A DNA stretch of 64,000 nt from Anaerotruncus colihominis (GCF_010206195.1 NZ_VIQT01000009.1:473747-537746); one strand, 5' to 3'. Shown: positions 9,224-18,726, counted from the stretch's first letter. A program made the numbers and translations. Notes: generated by a model from the sequence alone, not told the origin.

Positions 9224-9934
9224 TTATTCCCCAAGCAGACGGCGCATCACCTCATGATAAGCGCCCTCGACGCCGCCCATATCGCGGCGGAAACGATCCT
9301 TGTCCAGCTTTTCACCGGTCCTGCTGTCCCAAAAACGGCAGGTATCGGGCGAGATTTCATCGGCGAGAATGATTGTCCCATCAGAGGTTTTGCCAAATTC
9401 GAGCTTAAAATCGATCAACTCGATATTGAGATCCTTAAGGTACGCCGACAGCAGCTCGTTGATACGCAGCGCGTAACCGGAAATCGTGGAAAGCTCCTCC
9501 GGCGTGGCCAGCTCCAGAGCGAACACATGGTAGTCGTTGATCATCGGGTCGCCAAGCTCATCGTCCTTATAGCTGTATTCCAGCACCGTCTTTTTGAGCT
9601 TTGTACCCTCCGGCAGGCCGAGGCGCTTAGAGAGCGAGCCGGCCGCAATATTGCGCACAATCACCTCAAGCGGTACAATCGTCACCTTTTTGACAAGCGT
9701 CTCGCGGTCTGACAGCTCCCTGATCAAATGTGTGGGGACGCCTTCCTTCTCCAGCATACGCATCAAGTGGTTGGAAACGCGGTTATTGATGACACCCTTT
9801 TCAGCAATGGTACCCTTTTTCTGCCCGTTGAAGGCTGTGGCGTCGTCCTTGTAGGAAACGATATACGCCTCGGGATCGTCCGTTTTAAAAACCTTTTTCG
9901 CCTTGCCCTCATAGAGCTGTTCGAGCTTTTCCAT
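9224..9934 (-). CDS. purC: SAICAR synthase
   Basis: This 236-residue enzyme joins CAIR and aspartate with ATP to give SAICAR. The N-terminal [10 protein letters not shown] motif, the [14 protein letters not shown] block and [14 protein letters not shown] near the C-terminus are characteristic. The ATG at 9934 follows a GGAGG site with good spacing and is preferred over a GTG four codons upstream. It is the second gene of the pur operon, 45 bases after purE. Confidence 0.97.
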   Translation of the reverse strand: MEKLEQLYEGKAKKVFKTDDPEAYIVSYKDDATAFNGQKKGTIAEKGVINNRVSNHLMRMLEKEGVPTHLIRELSDRETLVKKVTIVPLEVIVRNIAAGSLSKRLGLPEGTKLKKTVLEYSYKDDELGDPMINDYHVFALELATPEELSTISGYALRINELLSAYLKDLNIELIDFKLEFGKTSDGTIILADEISPDTCRFWDSRTGEKLDKDRFRRDMGGVEGAYHEVMRRLLGE

Positions 9935-9979
9935 TTTTACCTCCACTGTGCATTTGTATTTTCCTTCAAAGCCCGCCTG

Positions 9980-10477
9980 TCAGCGGAGCTGTTCACGTAG
10001 CTTTTCGTCCTTTTCTGCCACCTTGCGGCGCATCTCCTCGCGGCGCACGGAAAGCTTGTAGGCGATCTCCGCATCCGTGATGCCGATGATCTGCGCGGCC
10101 AGGATCGCCGCGTTTTGCGCGCCGTCGATCGCGACCGTCGCAACGGGGATGCCGCCCGGCATCTGCACGGTTGCGAGCAGCGCATCCAGCCCGTCGAGTG
10201 CCGATGATTTGATCGGGATACCGATCACCGGCAGCGTCGTATGCGCTGCAAGCACACCGGCCAGGTGGGCCGCCTTACCCGCGGCGGCAATGATGACCGA
10301 AAAACCGTTTTCACGCGCGCCTGATGCGAAGGCGGCAGCCTCCTGCGGCGTCCGATGCGCACTGATCACGCGCGCCTGTACGCCGATCCCAAAGCTTTTG
10401 AGCGTATCGATCGCGGCGCGCACCACGCCCAGATCGCTATCGCTGCCCATTACGACCGCAACTTTTTTCTCAGCCAT
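9980..10477 (-). CDS. purE: N5-carboxyaminoimidazole ribonucleotide mutase, class I
   Basis: This 165-residue class I PurE converts N5-CAIR to CAIR. The GSDSDLGVV loop near the start, the SAHRTP motif and the GKAAHLAGVLAAHT block are all present. The open frame continues upstream to 10789 through the leader, but the family N-terminus (MAEKKVAVVMGSDSD) fixes the start at 10477. It is the first gene of the operon. No purK lies nearby. Confidence 0.96.
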   Translation of the reverse strand: MAEKKVAVVMGSDSDLGVVRAAIDTLKSFGIGVQARVISAHRTPQEAAAFASGARENGFSVIIAAAGKAAHLAGVLAAHTTLPVIGIPIKSSALDGLDALLATVQMPGGIPVATVAIDGAQNAAILAAQIIGITDAEIAYKLSVRREEMRRKVAEKDEKLREQLR

Positions 10478-10521
10478 AATCAGATCGTCCCTTTCCATCG
10501 GCGAAAACCGCCATTTTCTGT

Positions 10522-10556
10522 AAATGAAAACAGGCTGCGATTGATTCGCAACCTGC
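10522..10556 (-). promoter_or_regulatory. Terminator-like hairpin in the purE leader
   Basis: On the minus strand a ten-bp stem (one G-U pair) with a five-base loop is followed by TTTTCATTT. It lies between the purE promoter and its start codon, so it could act as a transcription attenuator. A second strong hairpin precedes it at 10576-10603. Confidence 0.5.
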
Positions 10557-10575
10557 AAAAACCCTATGGATGTCG

Positions 10576-10603
10576 ATGGGCCGCCAAACCAGCGGCGGCC
10601 CAT
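10576..10603 (-). promoter_or_regulatory. GC-rich hairpin in the purE leader
   Basis: A perfect ten-bp stem (ATGGGCCGCC with GGCGGCCCAT) lies about 70-95 bases after the predicted transcription start. No known riboswitch core could be matched around it. Confidence 0.5.
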
Positions 10604-10676
10604 CCGCTCCGATTTTTCTGTCCGCAGATCTGAAAGCGCCGCATCCCACCGCCACCTCCCGCAAAAAGATACTTCC

Positions 10677-10705
10677 AGTTTACATGAAATCCCGACGCAT
10701 TTCAA
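10677..10705 (-). promoter_or_regulatory. Sigma-70 type promoter of the purine operon
   Basis: On the minus strand TTGAAA (10700-10705) and TAAACT (10677-10682) are separated by 17 bases. They give a leader of about 190 nucleotides before purE. Confidence 0.75.
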
Positions 10706-10792
10706 TTGAAAATAAAGGGATTTTAAAAGATTGGAGACATCTTTTAAAATGCGTTGGCGTCTGTACACGATTTTGTAAACTAATACCACTTG

Positions 10793-12142
10793 TCATACTA
10801 TTTTACCGTCCGACAAACGCGCATCCAGATGCAATTTGACCGGATAAAAGGCAAGAAATGTAAGCGCCTCCGCAGCAAACAGCGCCAGCCATACGCCTGT
10901 AAGTCCCCACAGAGACGAAAAAATCCACAGTGCGGCATATACCAGCACAATACCGCGCAGTACGGCGATCAGTGCCGTAATACGTGCATGTTCGGTGGAT
11001 TGGAAATAATACATCAATATGGTGTTGAGTCCGGTAAACGGCAGGGACAAAAAGTACAGGACAACGGCAGGCGCGCCCATGGCTATGATCTGCGCGTCGC
11101 TTGAAATAAACAGTGTGATGATCTGCCCAGGGAACAGCACAATCAGCCCGAACACAGCCAGAGAAAACCCGAGCGCCGTGAGCATGGCAAAACGGTTGAC
11201 CGTTTTCATGCGCCCATATGTGCCGCTGCCATAACTGATGCTGATGATTGGCTGCGCTGCCTGCGCCATACCGTTGAAAATGCCCTTGCCAACATAGCCG
11301 ATGTTTGAAATAATTGAAAAAATCGCAACGGCTGTTTCACCGCTGACACGCAGCAGCGTCAGGTTGAACATCAAAATCACAAAGCCGGACGACGTTTCCA
11401 GCACGCCGGAACCGGCCCCATTGCGCACCATGCGGACAAAAAGCCGCGGCGAAAAAAAGCGCCGGGTAAAATGGACCTGATTATAATGCCGCAGAAAATG
11501 CAGACTCAGTAGCAGGCATGTCACAACCGGTCCAATAATCGTCGCAAGCCCCGCGCCGAATGTCCCCATATTAAGCGGCAGCACGAACACATAATCGAGC
11601 ACAATGTTCAATATATTTCCCGTAGTGGCGGCAACCATCACAAGGCGCGGGTTCCCGTCGCTGCGCACAATGACGCACATGGAGCTTGAGAGCATATAGA
11701 TAAAACTGAACGGGCTGATTGGAGCGAGGTAATCGACCACATGGTCTACAATCAGGTCTGTCGCGCCGAATAAATAGGCTATCTCGCGCAGAAAAAGCAT
11801 CCCAAATACGGACAGCAGCGCCCCCAGAATCAGAACCGTCACAACCGCCATCGTAAATATACGGTTGACATTCTCCTCCTCGCCGCGGCCGCGGCATACA
11901 GAGATGGTTGTCGCAGCGCCCACGCCGACCATGATCGAAAATGTTGTGTAAACCGTAAAAATTGGCAGCGCAACATTGAGCGCCGCCAAACCATCCTTGC
12001 CGACGCCAAGACCGACAAAAAACACATCGGCCAGACAATAGCAGCAATGCGCTACCTGCCCAATGATTGTCGGGATCAGGTATCTGAAATATTCCGAACG
12101 GATTTCGGCGCGCCGGGCGCGCGCCGCGTTTTTTCCTGTCAT
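10793..12142 (-). CDS. MATE family efflux transporter
   Basis: This is an inner-membrane exporter of the MATE family (about 449 residues from the preferred start). About 12 hydrophobic segments form two six-helix bundles. Recognisable blocks include an N-terminal GQVAHCCYCLADVFFVGLG, matching the family Q..Y...D..F(V)G pattern, and AQAAQPIISISYGSG in the second bundle. It is expected to use an ion gradient to expel organic cations or drugs. The ATG at 12142 has a GGGGGAG site; an ATG at 12208 would overlap the upstream MATE gene. It is the last of three exporter genes in one operon. Confidence 0.9.
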   Translation of the reverse strand: MTGKNAARARRAEIRSEYFRYLIPTIIGQVAHCCYCLADVFFVGLGVGKDGLAALNVALPIFTVYTTFSIMVGVGAATTISVCRGRGEEENVNRIFTMAVVTVLILGALLSVFGMLFLREIAYLFGATDLIVDHVVDYLAPISPFSFIYMLSSSMCVIVRSDGNPRLVMVAATTGNILNIVLDYVFVLPLNMGTFGAGLATIIGPVVTCLLLSLHFLRHYNQVHFTRRFFSPRLFVRMVRNGAGSGVLETSSGFVILMFNLTLLRVSGETAVAIFSIISNIGYVGKGIFNGMAQAAQPIISISYGSGTYGRMKTVNRFAMLTALGFSLAVFGLIVLFPGQIITLFISSDAQIIAMGAPAVVLYFLSLPFTGLNTILMYYFQSTEHARITALIAVLRGIVLVYAALWIFSSLWGLTGVWLALFAAEALTFLAFYPVKLHLDARLSDGKIV

Positions 12143-12194
12143 GAACTCTGTCTCCCCCGCCAGTTTCAAGGCCATTTGCAAAAGCAGGCCGCCT

Positions 12195-13547
12195 TTATAC
12201 CGGCGCATCCTTCACAATCGATTTATTTTTCCAACCACCGGTAAAAAACCGCACTCCGGAGATCAGCAGCCCAACGGTCCAGCCCATCGGGATTGACCAC
12301 CAGATCGCGGCTTCACCCATCACAGCCGCCAGAAGATAGGCCATCGTCACGCGTGTAAAAAAATTCATCAACGTGCTTGCCATAAAGACACGCATATCGC
12401 CCGCCCCGCGCAATACGCCGTTAAAATCGCTCATAATTCCCATCACTGTATAGAACACGGACACAACCGTCAGGTATTCGACCCCTGCTCGAATCACATT
12501 TTGGTTGGAAACTGTATCGACGAACAGCCCGACAAACCGTGCGCCAAACAGCCACAGCACAATCGCCGTCAGTCCGCCGATCACCACGGTCAGCAAAATA
12601 GCGGTACGAAGCCCGCGCCGCACGCGTTCCGGTTTTCCTGCGCCGATGTTCTGCGCTGTAAACGACGAAACGGCGTTGCCGACATTGAGCATCGGCATAA
12701 TAGCGATGCTGTCAATTTTGGTCGCAGCCGTATAGCCGGCGATGACGGCCGGCCCATAGCGGTTGACAAGCGCCTGTACGAACAAAAAACCCATCGATAC
12801 GATCGATTGCTGGACGACCGACGGCACGGCGATCCGGCAGATATGCCGCAAACGCGCCGCCTCAAATAAGCGCGGGCGACCTTCGCACTTGATTGTATAC
12901 AGGCGGCGCATTAAAATGGTCAGCGCCAAAACCGAAGCTGCCGCCTGAGCGATCAGCGTCGCCCAGGCGACGCCTGTCACGCCCATCGCGCAGCGGATCA
13001 CAAACACCAAATCAAGCCCGATATTAAGCGCCGAAGAAAACGCAAGCAAATAAAGCGGGGTGCGGCTGTCTCCAAGGGCGTTAAACGCTGCTGTCGCAGT
13101 GTTGTACAAAAACATGAACACAACGCTTAACACATAAATCCGCAGATAATCGCACGCGTCGGTATAGATATCTGCAGGCGTATCCATCAGGCGCAGCACA
13201 GGCCCGCAAATCGGCAGACCAATCACCATAAGCAGAACACTCGCCGCCGCCATCGATGTCAGCGCCGTGAATATGGAGGATTTCATTTCGAGGCAGCGTC
13301 CCGCGCCATAAAACTGCGAAATCACAACCGAACAGCCGATAGACGCGCCCGTTGCAAATGCGATGAACAGGAATGTAAACGGATATGCGGCTCCAACTGC
13401 GGCAAGCGCGTTGGAGCCGACAAAATTCCCGACCACAACGGAGTCGACGATATTATACATCTGCTGAAAGATATTGCCAAAGATCATTGGCAGCGCAAAT
13501 CCTATGATGATTTTTGACGGGCTTCCGACCGTCATATCCCTGATCAT
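12195..13547 (-). CDS. MATE family efflux transporter
   Basis: This second MATE exporter has 450 residues. The N-terminus (GSPSKIIIGFALPMIFGNIFQQMYNIVDSVVVG) carries the family Q-x-Y-N-x-x-D-x-x-V-V-G signature; about 12 membrane segments follow. It is about as long as the gene that follows it but only distantly similar, so they look like separate subfamilies rather than a recent duplication. It starts 15 bases after the ABC exporter gene with a GGAGG site. Substrate is not predictable. Confidence 0.93.
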   Translation of the reverse strand: MIRDMTVGSPSKIIIGFALPMIFGNIFQQMYNIVDSVVVGNFVGSNALAAVGAAYPFTFLFIAFATGASIGCSVVISQFYGAGRCLEMKSSIFTALTSMAAASVLLMVIGLPICGPVLRLMDTPADIYTDACDYLRIYVLSVVFMFLYNTATAAFNALGDSRTPLYLLAFSSALNIGLDLVFVIRCAMGVTGVAWATLIAQAAASVLALTILMRRLYTIKCEGRPRLFEAARLRHICRIAVPSVVQQSIVSMGFLFVQALVNRYGPAVIAGYTAATKIDSIAIMPMLNVGNAVSSFTAQNIGAGKPERVRRGLRTAILLTVVIGGLTAIVLWLFGARFVGLFVDTVSNQNVIRAGVEYLTVVSVFYTVMGIMSDFNGVLRGAGDMRVFMASTLMNFFTRVTMAYLLAAVMGEAAIWWSIPMGWTVGLLISGVRFFTGGWKNKSIVKDAPV

Positions 13548-13562
13548 CCATACTCCTCCCGT

Positions 13563-15317
13563 CTACATCTCTGTGTACATGCTGTACAGACGATGATACA
13601 GGCCGCCCTTTTCCATCAGTTCAGCGTGCGTTCCCTGCTCTGCGATGCCGTCCTCGGTCAAAACAAGGATCAGCTGCGCGCCGCGGATCGTTGTCAGACG
13701 GTGTGCAATCGTAAAGGTAGTCCGTCCGCGGGCGAGCTGCTCAAGCGACTGCTGTACAATGCGTTCGCTCTCATTGTCAAGCGCGGAGGTCGCTTCATCA
13801 AGAATCAGGATCGGCGGGTTTTTCAAAAACACGCGCGCAATGCTGATACGCTGCTTTTGACCGCCGGACAAGCGCGCCCCGCGCTCCCCGACATAGGTAT
13901 CGTACCCATCCGGGAACTCCATAATAAAATTATGCGCGCCGGCCAGACGCGCCGCCTCGGTGACCTCCTCGCGCGTCGCGCCGGGACGACCATACGCGAT
14001 ATTCTCATAAACGCTGCCCGCAAACAGGTAGACATCCTGCTGCACAACGCCGACATTGCGCCGCAGCGAATCGAGCGTCAGATCGCGGATATCCCTCCCA
14101 TCGATCAGAATGCGGCCCGCCGTAACGTCATAAAACCGCGGGATCAGATTGCAAAGCGTCGATTTACCGCCGCCGGATGGACCGACCAACGCCACGCTGT
14201 CGCCTGGATGTACATGCAGATTGATATCGGAAAGCACGCAATGCTCATCGTCCGAATAATGGAAATTCACGTGCTCAAAGGCGATATCTCCCCGGACATC
14301 TCCAAGCGGCAGCGCCGCCGGCGCGTTTTTGATATCGACCGGCGCGTCAATGACCTCGGTAAACCGTTCAATCCCGGTCATACCGCGCTGGAATTGTTCG
14401 GTAAATTCCACAATACGGCGGATGGATGTCAGCAGCGCCGTCACATACAAAAGATACGCCATCAAATCGCCGGCCGTAATCTTGCCATCGATCATGAACA
14501 GCGCACCCGCAACAAGCACCGCCACATACATCAGCCCATCAAAAATGCGCGTCATGCTGTTAAAGCCGGCCATATAAAAGTACTGCTCCTTTTTGATATC
14601 AAGGAACCGCCCGTTGCCTTGGCTGAATTTTTCCTCCTCAATGGATTCGTTTGCGAAGGATTTGACGACGCGCACGCCAAGCAGGCTGTCCTCGACCTGC
14701 GCGTTCAGTTCGCCGATCTGGTTACGCGATTTTTTAAACGCGCGGCGCATACGCGTATTGAAATACATTGTGCATAAGAGCATAACCGGCAGCAGAGAAA
14801 AAATAATCAGCGTAAGAACCAGATTCGTATTTGCCAGAATTACAAACGACACGATGATTTTCAGAGCCGCGATAAAATATTCCTCCGGACAGTGGTGCGC
14901 GAATTCCGTTACATCGAACAGGTCGCTTGTAATGCGCGCCATCAGCTGACCTATTTTGGTGTGGTCGTAATAGGAAAACGGAAGCTTCTGCAAATGCTCA
15001 AACAGGTCGCGGCGCATATCTGTTTCGATATAAGCGCCCATCACATGGCCGATATTCTGCATATAGTAGTTGGCCGCCGCGTCGATGATACGCAGCACCA
15101 GATAAAGCCCTCCGATTTTCAGCACAAGCGCAACGGTCAGACTTGCCATATCGTTCATGCCGCGCTCCGTGATAAAGCGTACCATCAACGGCAGTACCAG
15201 TTCGCAGACCGTCGTCAGAGACGCACAGAACAAATCAAGCGCCAACACCCCCCTGTACTTTTTAAAATACGGGGCGAAACGCCGCAAAAGCGTGCTTGTT
15301 TTAATCTGTCGGTTCAA
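13563..15317 (-). CDS. ABC exporter, fused permease and ATPase
   Basis: This is a half-transporter of about 584 residues, with a six-helix membrane domain (about 20-310) followed by a nucleotide-binding domain. Visible motifs are Walker A GPSGGGKST, the signature LSGGQKQR, Walker B ILILDEATSALD and the switch histidine in IAHRLTT. It resembles MsbA/LmrA-like multidrug or lipid exporters and would act as a homodimer. The start chosen is a TTG at 15317, because a GGAGGAAG site stands just before it. ATGs at 15338/15335 are alternatives. First gene of an exporter operon with two MATE genes. Confidence 0.93.
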   Translation of the reverse strand: MNRQIKTSTLLRRFAPYFKKYRGVLALDLFCASLTTVCELVLPLMVRFITERGMNDMASLTVALVLKIGGLYLVLRIIDAAANYYMQNIGHVMGAYIETDMRRDLFEHLQKLPFSYYDHTKIGQLMARITSDLFDVTEFAHHCPEEYFIAALKIIVSFVILANTNLVLTLIIFSLLPVMLLCTMYFNTRMRRAFKKSRNQIGELNAQVEDSLLGVRVVKSFANESIEEEKFSQGNGRFLDIKKEQYFYMAGFNSMTRIFDGLMYVAVLVAGALFMIDGKITAGDLMAYLLYVTALLTSIRRIVEFTEQFQRGMTGIERFTEVIDAPVDIKNAPAALPLGDVRGDIAFEHVNFHYSDDEHCVLSDINLHVHPGDSVALVGPSGGGKSTLCNLIPRFYDVTAGRILIDGRDIRDLTLDSLRRNVGVVQQDVYLFAGSVYENIAYGRPGATREEVTEAARLAGAHNFIMEFPDGYDTYVGERGARLSGGQKQRISIARVFLKNPPILILDEATSALDNESERIVQQSLEQLARGRTTFTIAHRLTTIRGAQLILVLTEDGIAEQGTHAELMEKGGLYHRLYSMYTEM

Positions 15318-15357
15318 ACTTCTTCCTCCCTCCATCAATTCAAGGCCGCGATGACAT

Positions 15358-15363
15358 ATTATA
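15358..15363 (-). promoter_or_regulatory. -10 element for the exporter operon
   Basis: A perfect TATAAT on the minus strand lies about 40 bases before the ABC exporter start. The matching -35 (TAGCTT, 17 bases away) is weak. Confidence 0.5.
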
Positions 15364-15403
15364 GCACAGATAACCTGCGAAAGCTACGTATATTTTCCAC
15401 ATA

Positions 15404-15440
15404 AAGAAGCGCCGGACCGAATGTCCGGCGCTTCTTTATT
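15404..15440 (-). terminator. Terminator after the TSCPD gene
   Basis: A 13-bp stem (AGAAGCGCCGGAC and its complement) with a five-base loop and T-rich flanks on both sides closes the cystine operon. It separates that operon from the exporter operon. Confidence 0.85.
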
Positions 15441-15445
15441 TATAT

Positions 15446-15703
15446 TTATGCATTCAGTTCATTGTACTTTTCACGCACGGCATGCGCCAACTGCATTGAG
15501 CAGGAGGTTGTGTTGCTGCCGCAGGTGATATTGCTGAAATACTGTTCGATCTGCGAAACGGTCATTCCATTCACGACAGCACTGAGCGCCTTGAGATTGC
15601 CGTCGCAGCCGTCTGTAAACTTGATGTTGGTCACAACGTCGCCGTTGAGATCAAATTCGAGCTTCGACGGGCAGACGCCCTTGGGTGTGTATTCACAATG
15701 CAT
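15446..15703 (-). CDS. TSCPD domain protein, TIGR03905 four-Cys family
   Basis: This 85-residue protein matches the small TSCPD family with four conserved cysteines (TIGR03905). Cysteines occur in HCEYTPKGVCPS, DGCDGNL, ITCGSNTTSCSMQLA. Related domains occur at the C-terminus of B12-dependent ribonucleotide reductase and probably bind metal, but the stand-alone form has no defined function. It is the last gene of the cystine/cysteine operon, 47 bases after the symporter, so a link with sulfur or Fe-S handling is inferred from context. Start at 15703 has an AAGAGGA site. Confidence 0.88.
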   Translation of the reverse strand: MHCEYTPKGVCPSKLEFDLNGDVVTNIKFTDGCDGNLKALSAVVNGMTVSQIEQYFSNITCGSNTTSCSMQLAHAVREKYNELNA

Positions 15704-15750
15704 ACGGATTCCTCTTTTCTGTTTAGATTGATTGCCGGACTGCCTGTTGT

Positions 15751-17160
15751 TCAACCCTTAGGCTTCGATTTCTCCTGCTTGAGGCTCATGTCCTGATAAG
15801 CCTTCGCATCAAAGGTGCCGACACGTTTGTCAACGATTAGAGCGTTTACAATCGATCCGGTAACGTTCAGCCAGGTACGGCCCATGTCGATCAGCGGATC
15901 GATCGCAAGGATCGGGCTGACCATCGCGAACGAGGAGGCCATTCCAACGCCGGACAGACCGACCGAGGCGGCCATGGTCGCGGTGCCGGGGATACCGGCG
16001 ATGCCGAGGGAACCAATTGTGACAACGATAATCGTCATGACAATCAGCGTCACATCGATCGGCGTACCGGTAACGTTTGCAACATAGATAATGAGCAGCG
16101 ACGGGAACACGCCGGCACAGCCCTGCATACCGGCAGTCGTGCCGAAACCAGCCACGAAGCTGGCTGTACCCTCATCAACGCCGAGACGCTTGTTAAGCGT
16201 TTCGATTGTCATAGGCAGGCAGCCGACGCTGGAACGGGACGTAAAGGCAAGCAGCATGCATTCAACCGATTTTTTCAGATAGAATACCGGATTGATGCTA
16301 TGAACCGCCAGCGCGGCCAGCTGAATCACAAATTGAATCGCAACCGCCAGATACAGCACGACGATAAATTTTCCGACTTCGATGATACTCGCAACGCCTC
16401 TCTGCGCAATGGTGTTGGCCAGGAGCGCCATAACGGCAAACGGCATATAATCCAGAATCAGATTTGCCATATTGATCATCGTCTTATGAAAGCCGTTGAT
16501 TACATTGAACATCGGCTCGCCGAATTGCGGAAATTCCTTGCCGACCCACCAAGCCGCGTAACCAAAGATGGCGGAGAAAAGCACCAATCCGATGATATTG
16601 CTGTTTACCATGCCGGTCACAATATTCGCCGGGATCAGGCCGCGCAGTGTGGAAACGATGGAGGAAACCTCTTTAATTTCGGCGGTACCCTCCGCAATGC
16701 CGCCGGCTCCGACATTAAAGGCCATACCGAGCGCCACGCCGACGGCCGCTGCGATGGCAACCATTGTCATCGTGGTGATGATGGTCACTTTGACAAGGCG
16801 GCCCATATCGCGGCCTTCCTGCATGTTGATGATGACCTGTGTGATCGACACCATAACGAGCGGCACGACCAGCATCTTGATCAGGTCAATAAAGCCGTTG
16901 CCAAACAGCGAATACCAGGTCGTTGTCTCGCTGACAAACGTAACCTCCATCGGATTGTCCGGAAATCCGGCGACCACCTGGATGACAAGGCCAAGCACCA
17001 GACCGATGCCGGTTCCGATCATAACAACCGCGGCAAAATCCATATGCTTTTTCCGGTACAGCACATGAATCAGGTAGAACAGCGCCGCCAAAACAATCAG
17101 AAATACGATCGTTTTCACATCGCTGATCATCAGGAAATCCCGCAAGAACGCACGACCCAT
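15751..17160 (-). CDS. tcyP: Sodium:dicarboxylate symporter family, TcyP-like L-cystine transporter
   Basis: This 469-residue protein of the DAACS family has about eight to nine hydrophobic segments and the family's re-entrant region (AFTSRSSVGCLPMTIETL and GTTAGMQGCAGVFPSLLI). Its length and N-terminal helix with YRKKHMDF resemble TcyP-type cystine transporters rather than glutamate carriers. It follows an L-cysteine desulfidase-type gene and precedes a 4-Cys protein, which supports cystine as substrate. The gene symbol is by similarity and context. A GGGAGG site precedes the ATG. Confidence 0.8.
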   Translation of the reverse strand: MGRAFLRDFLMISDVKTIVFLIVLAALFYLIHVLYRKKHMDFAAVVMIGTGIGLVLGLVIQVVAGFPDNPMEVTFVSETTTWYSLFGNGFIDLIKMLVVPLVMVSITQVIINMQEGRDMGRLVKVTIITTMTMVAIAAAVGVALGMAFNVGAGGIAEGTAEIKEVSSIVSTLRGLIPANIVTGMVNSNIIGLVLFSAIFGYAAWWVGKEFPQFGEPMFNVINGFHKTMINMANLILDYMPFAVMALLANTIAQRGVASIIEVGKFIVVLYLAVAIQFVIQLAALAVHSINPVFYLKKSVECMLLAFTSRSSVGCLPMTIETLNKRLGVDEGTASFVAGFGTTAGMQGCAGVFPSLLIIYVANVTGTPIDVTLIVMTIIVVTIGSLGIAGIPGTATMAASVGLSGVGMASSFAMVSPILAIDPLIDMGRTWLNVTGSIVNALIVDKRVGTFDAKAYQDMSLKQEKSKPKG

Positions 17161-17276
17161 ATCAAGTCCTCCCTTTTTTCAGCTTCGCGGCTGGACTCTG
17201 TCCGGCTCCTGCAGCACGCACCACAAAACGCGCTCTCTTCCCTAAAAAGCATCTGCGTCAAAGCTGTCCGGCGCAT

Positions 17277-18554
17277 TTATTTTTCAATCATTATATTCAG
17301 GATTTCAATATCTGTGGCTTTCATTCCTTCACGGCCAACCCGGCCGAGGCTTTCAATTGTGCCCTCGACATCATCCTTGACAAGCCCTTCGCCGGCGTGG
17401 AATGTCTTGGAGTTTTCCGTCATACAGTGGGCCATCACCGCCGCATCCACCGCCGACGCAATCTTTGCCGCGCAAGAGGATTTCGCTCCGTCGCAGACGA
17501 TTCCCCCGACATTCGCAATTGTATTGGTGATTGTCATCGACACATCGTCCAGATCGCCGCCATACAGATATGTGATTGCCGCGCCGCTTCCACAGGCGGC
17601 GCTGACCGCGCCGCAGTATGCCGAAAGGCTTCCGATATACTTTTTCTGATGGATTGAAATCAGATTGCTGACCGCCAGCGCCCTGTAAAGCTTTTCATGT
17701 GAAACACCAAGCTCTTTGGCATATTCAATCACCGGCAGCGAAACCGTCATGCCCTGATTGCCGCTTCCGGAATTGATAACGACCGGGAGCGAGCAGCCGC
17801 CCATACGCGCGTCGCTTCCAGCCGCTGCTGCGGCACGCGCGCGGATTTTGACGTCGTTTCCATAATACTTGAGCAGTGTTTTTCCAACCTCCGCGCCATA
17901 ATCGCCGGAAAGCCCTTCCTTTGAAATTGCGCTGTTCATCTCGATCTGGCGGTCGAGCACCTCGCGGACATCGTCAATTTTGACGCAATCTGCAAATTCC
18001 AGGATATCCTTGACGTTTAGCAGCGACTTATCAAGCTTAACCGCCTGATGCGGCGCAAGCTCCGCATGCTTGCCGACATCCCATTCCTCGCCGTCCTTCA
18101 CAATGCGCGTGATATTCGTATGGCGGTTTGCAATTTCCACCTCGGCACTGTGTTTGCCTTTAAAAACTTTTGCGATAATGAACAGGTTCTCCACGTTTTC
18201 GACCAGATGGCACGAACAGAAATCCTCCTGCAAAAGCTCTTTTGTACGGTCGATATCCGCCTGTGTGACCGATTCGAGCACTTCCAGCTCTTTATTAGGA
18301 TTTCCGCCGACCAACCCCAGGATACCCGCAACATCAATGCCATACAGGCCGCCTGAATTGGGCACGACAACGCCCTTGACATTTTTGATGATGTTTCCGC
18401 TGCACCACAGCTCCAGCCGCTCGGGCATTTCACTGAGCACGTCGCGCGCCTTGGCGGACGCATACGCAATCGCGATTGGCTCCGTGCAACCGAGCGCCGG
18501 CACCAGCTCGCTTTTCAGAATCGATACATATGTATCATATACTTTTTGGTCCAT
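17277..18554 (-). CDS. cyuA: L-cysteine desulfidase family protein (CyuA/UPF0597)
   Basis: This 425-residue protein is related to the alpha chain of Fe-S L-serine dehydratases and to archaeal/bacterial L-cysteine desulfidase, which degrades cysteine to pyruvate, ammonia and sulfide. Diagnostic blocks are ALGCTEPIAIA near the N-terminus, SGSGNQGMTVSLPV in the middle, and CGAVSAACGSGAAI plus CDGAKSSCAAKIA, which supply the conserved cysteines for a 4Fe-4S cluster. It is the first gene of an operon with a cystine-type symporter, read from a sigma-54 promoter. Serine remains possible as a substrate. Confidence 0.87.
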   Translation of the reverse strand: MDQKVYDTYVSILKSELVPALGCTEPIAIAYASAKARDVLSEMPERLELWCSGNIIKNVKGVVVPNSGGLYGIDVAGILGLVGGNPNKELEVLESVTQADIDRTKELLQEDFCSCHLVENVENLFIIAKVFKGKHSAEVEIANRHTNITRIVKDGEEWDVGKHAELAPHQAVKLDKSLLNVKDILEFADCVKIDDVREVLDRQIEMNSAISKEGLSGDYGAEVGKTLLKYYGNDVKIRARAAAAAGSDARMGGCSLPVVINSGSGNQGMTVSLPVIEYAKELGVSHEKLYRALAVSNLISIHQKKYIGSLSAYCGAVSAACGSGAAITYLYGGDLDDVSMTITNTIANVGGIVCDGAKSSCAAKIASAVDAAVMAHCMTENSKTFHAGEGLVKDDVEGTIESLGRVGREGMKATDIEILNIMIEK

Positions 18555-18605
18555 AGTTTCACTCCTTCCGAAAAATTTTGCTTTTGATGTACCGCTCTAT
18601 TATAC

Positions 18606-18621
18606 AGCAAAATCCATGCCA
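18606..18621 (-). promoter_or_regulatory. Sigma-54 (RpoN) promoter of the cyuA operon
   Basis: On the minus strand TGGCAT-GGAT-TTTGCT keeps the invariant GG and GC exactly ten bases apart, as required for -24/-12 promoters. It is about 50 bases from the cyuA start, and a sigma-54 activator gene is divergent from it. Confidence 0.82.
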
Positions 18622-18726
18622 AACATCTCGATTTATACAAAAAATTATAAATTTTTTCTCTCCCACCCGATATTTTCTTGTTTTCTCAACGCGCTCTTGC
18701 CTGTCTTTCCAATTTTTTGCTTCTGG

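Noticed and set aside
10478-10676. Purine, ZTP or PRPP riboswitch upstream of purE
   Set aside because: The conserved cores of these classes could not be matched by eye; only generic hairpins are present.
10478-10789. N-terminal extension of purE
   Set aside because: The family N-terminus and a promoter inside this stretch show it is untranslated leader.
13593-14777. 394-codon plus-strand frame opposite the ABC exporter
   Set aside because: The minus strand encodes a complete ABC exporter with all ATPase motifs; the plus frame has no family features.
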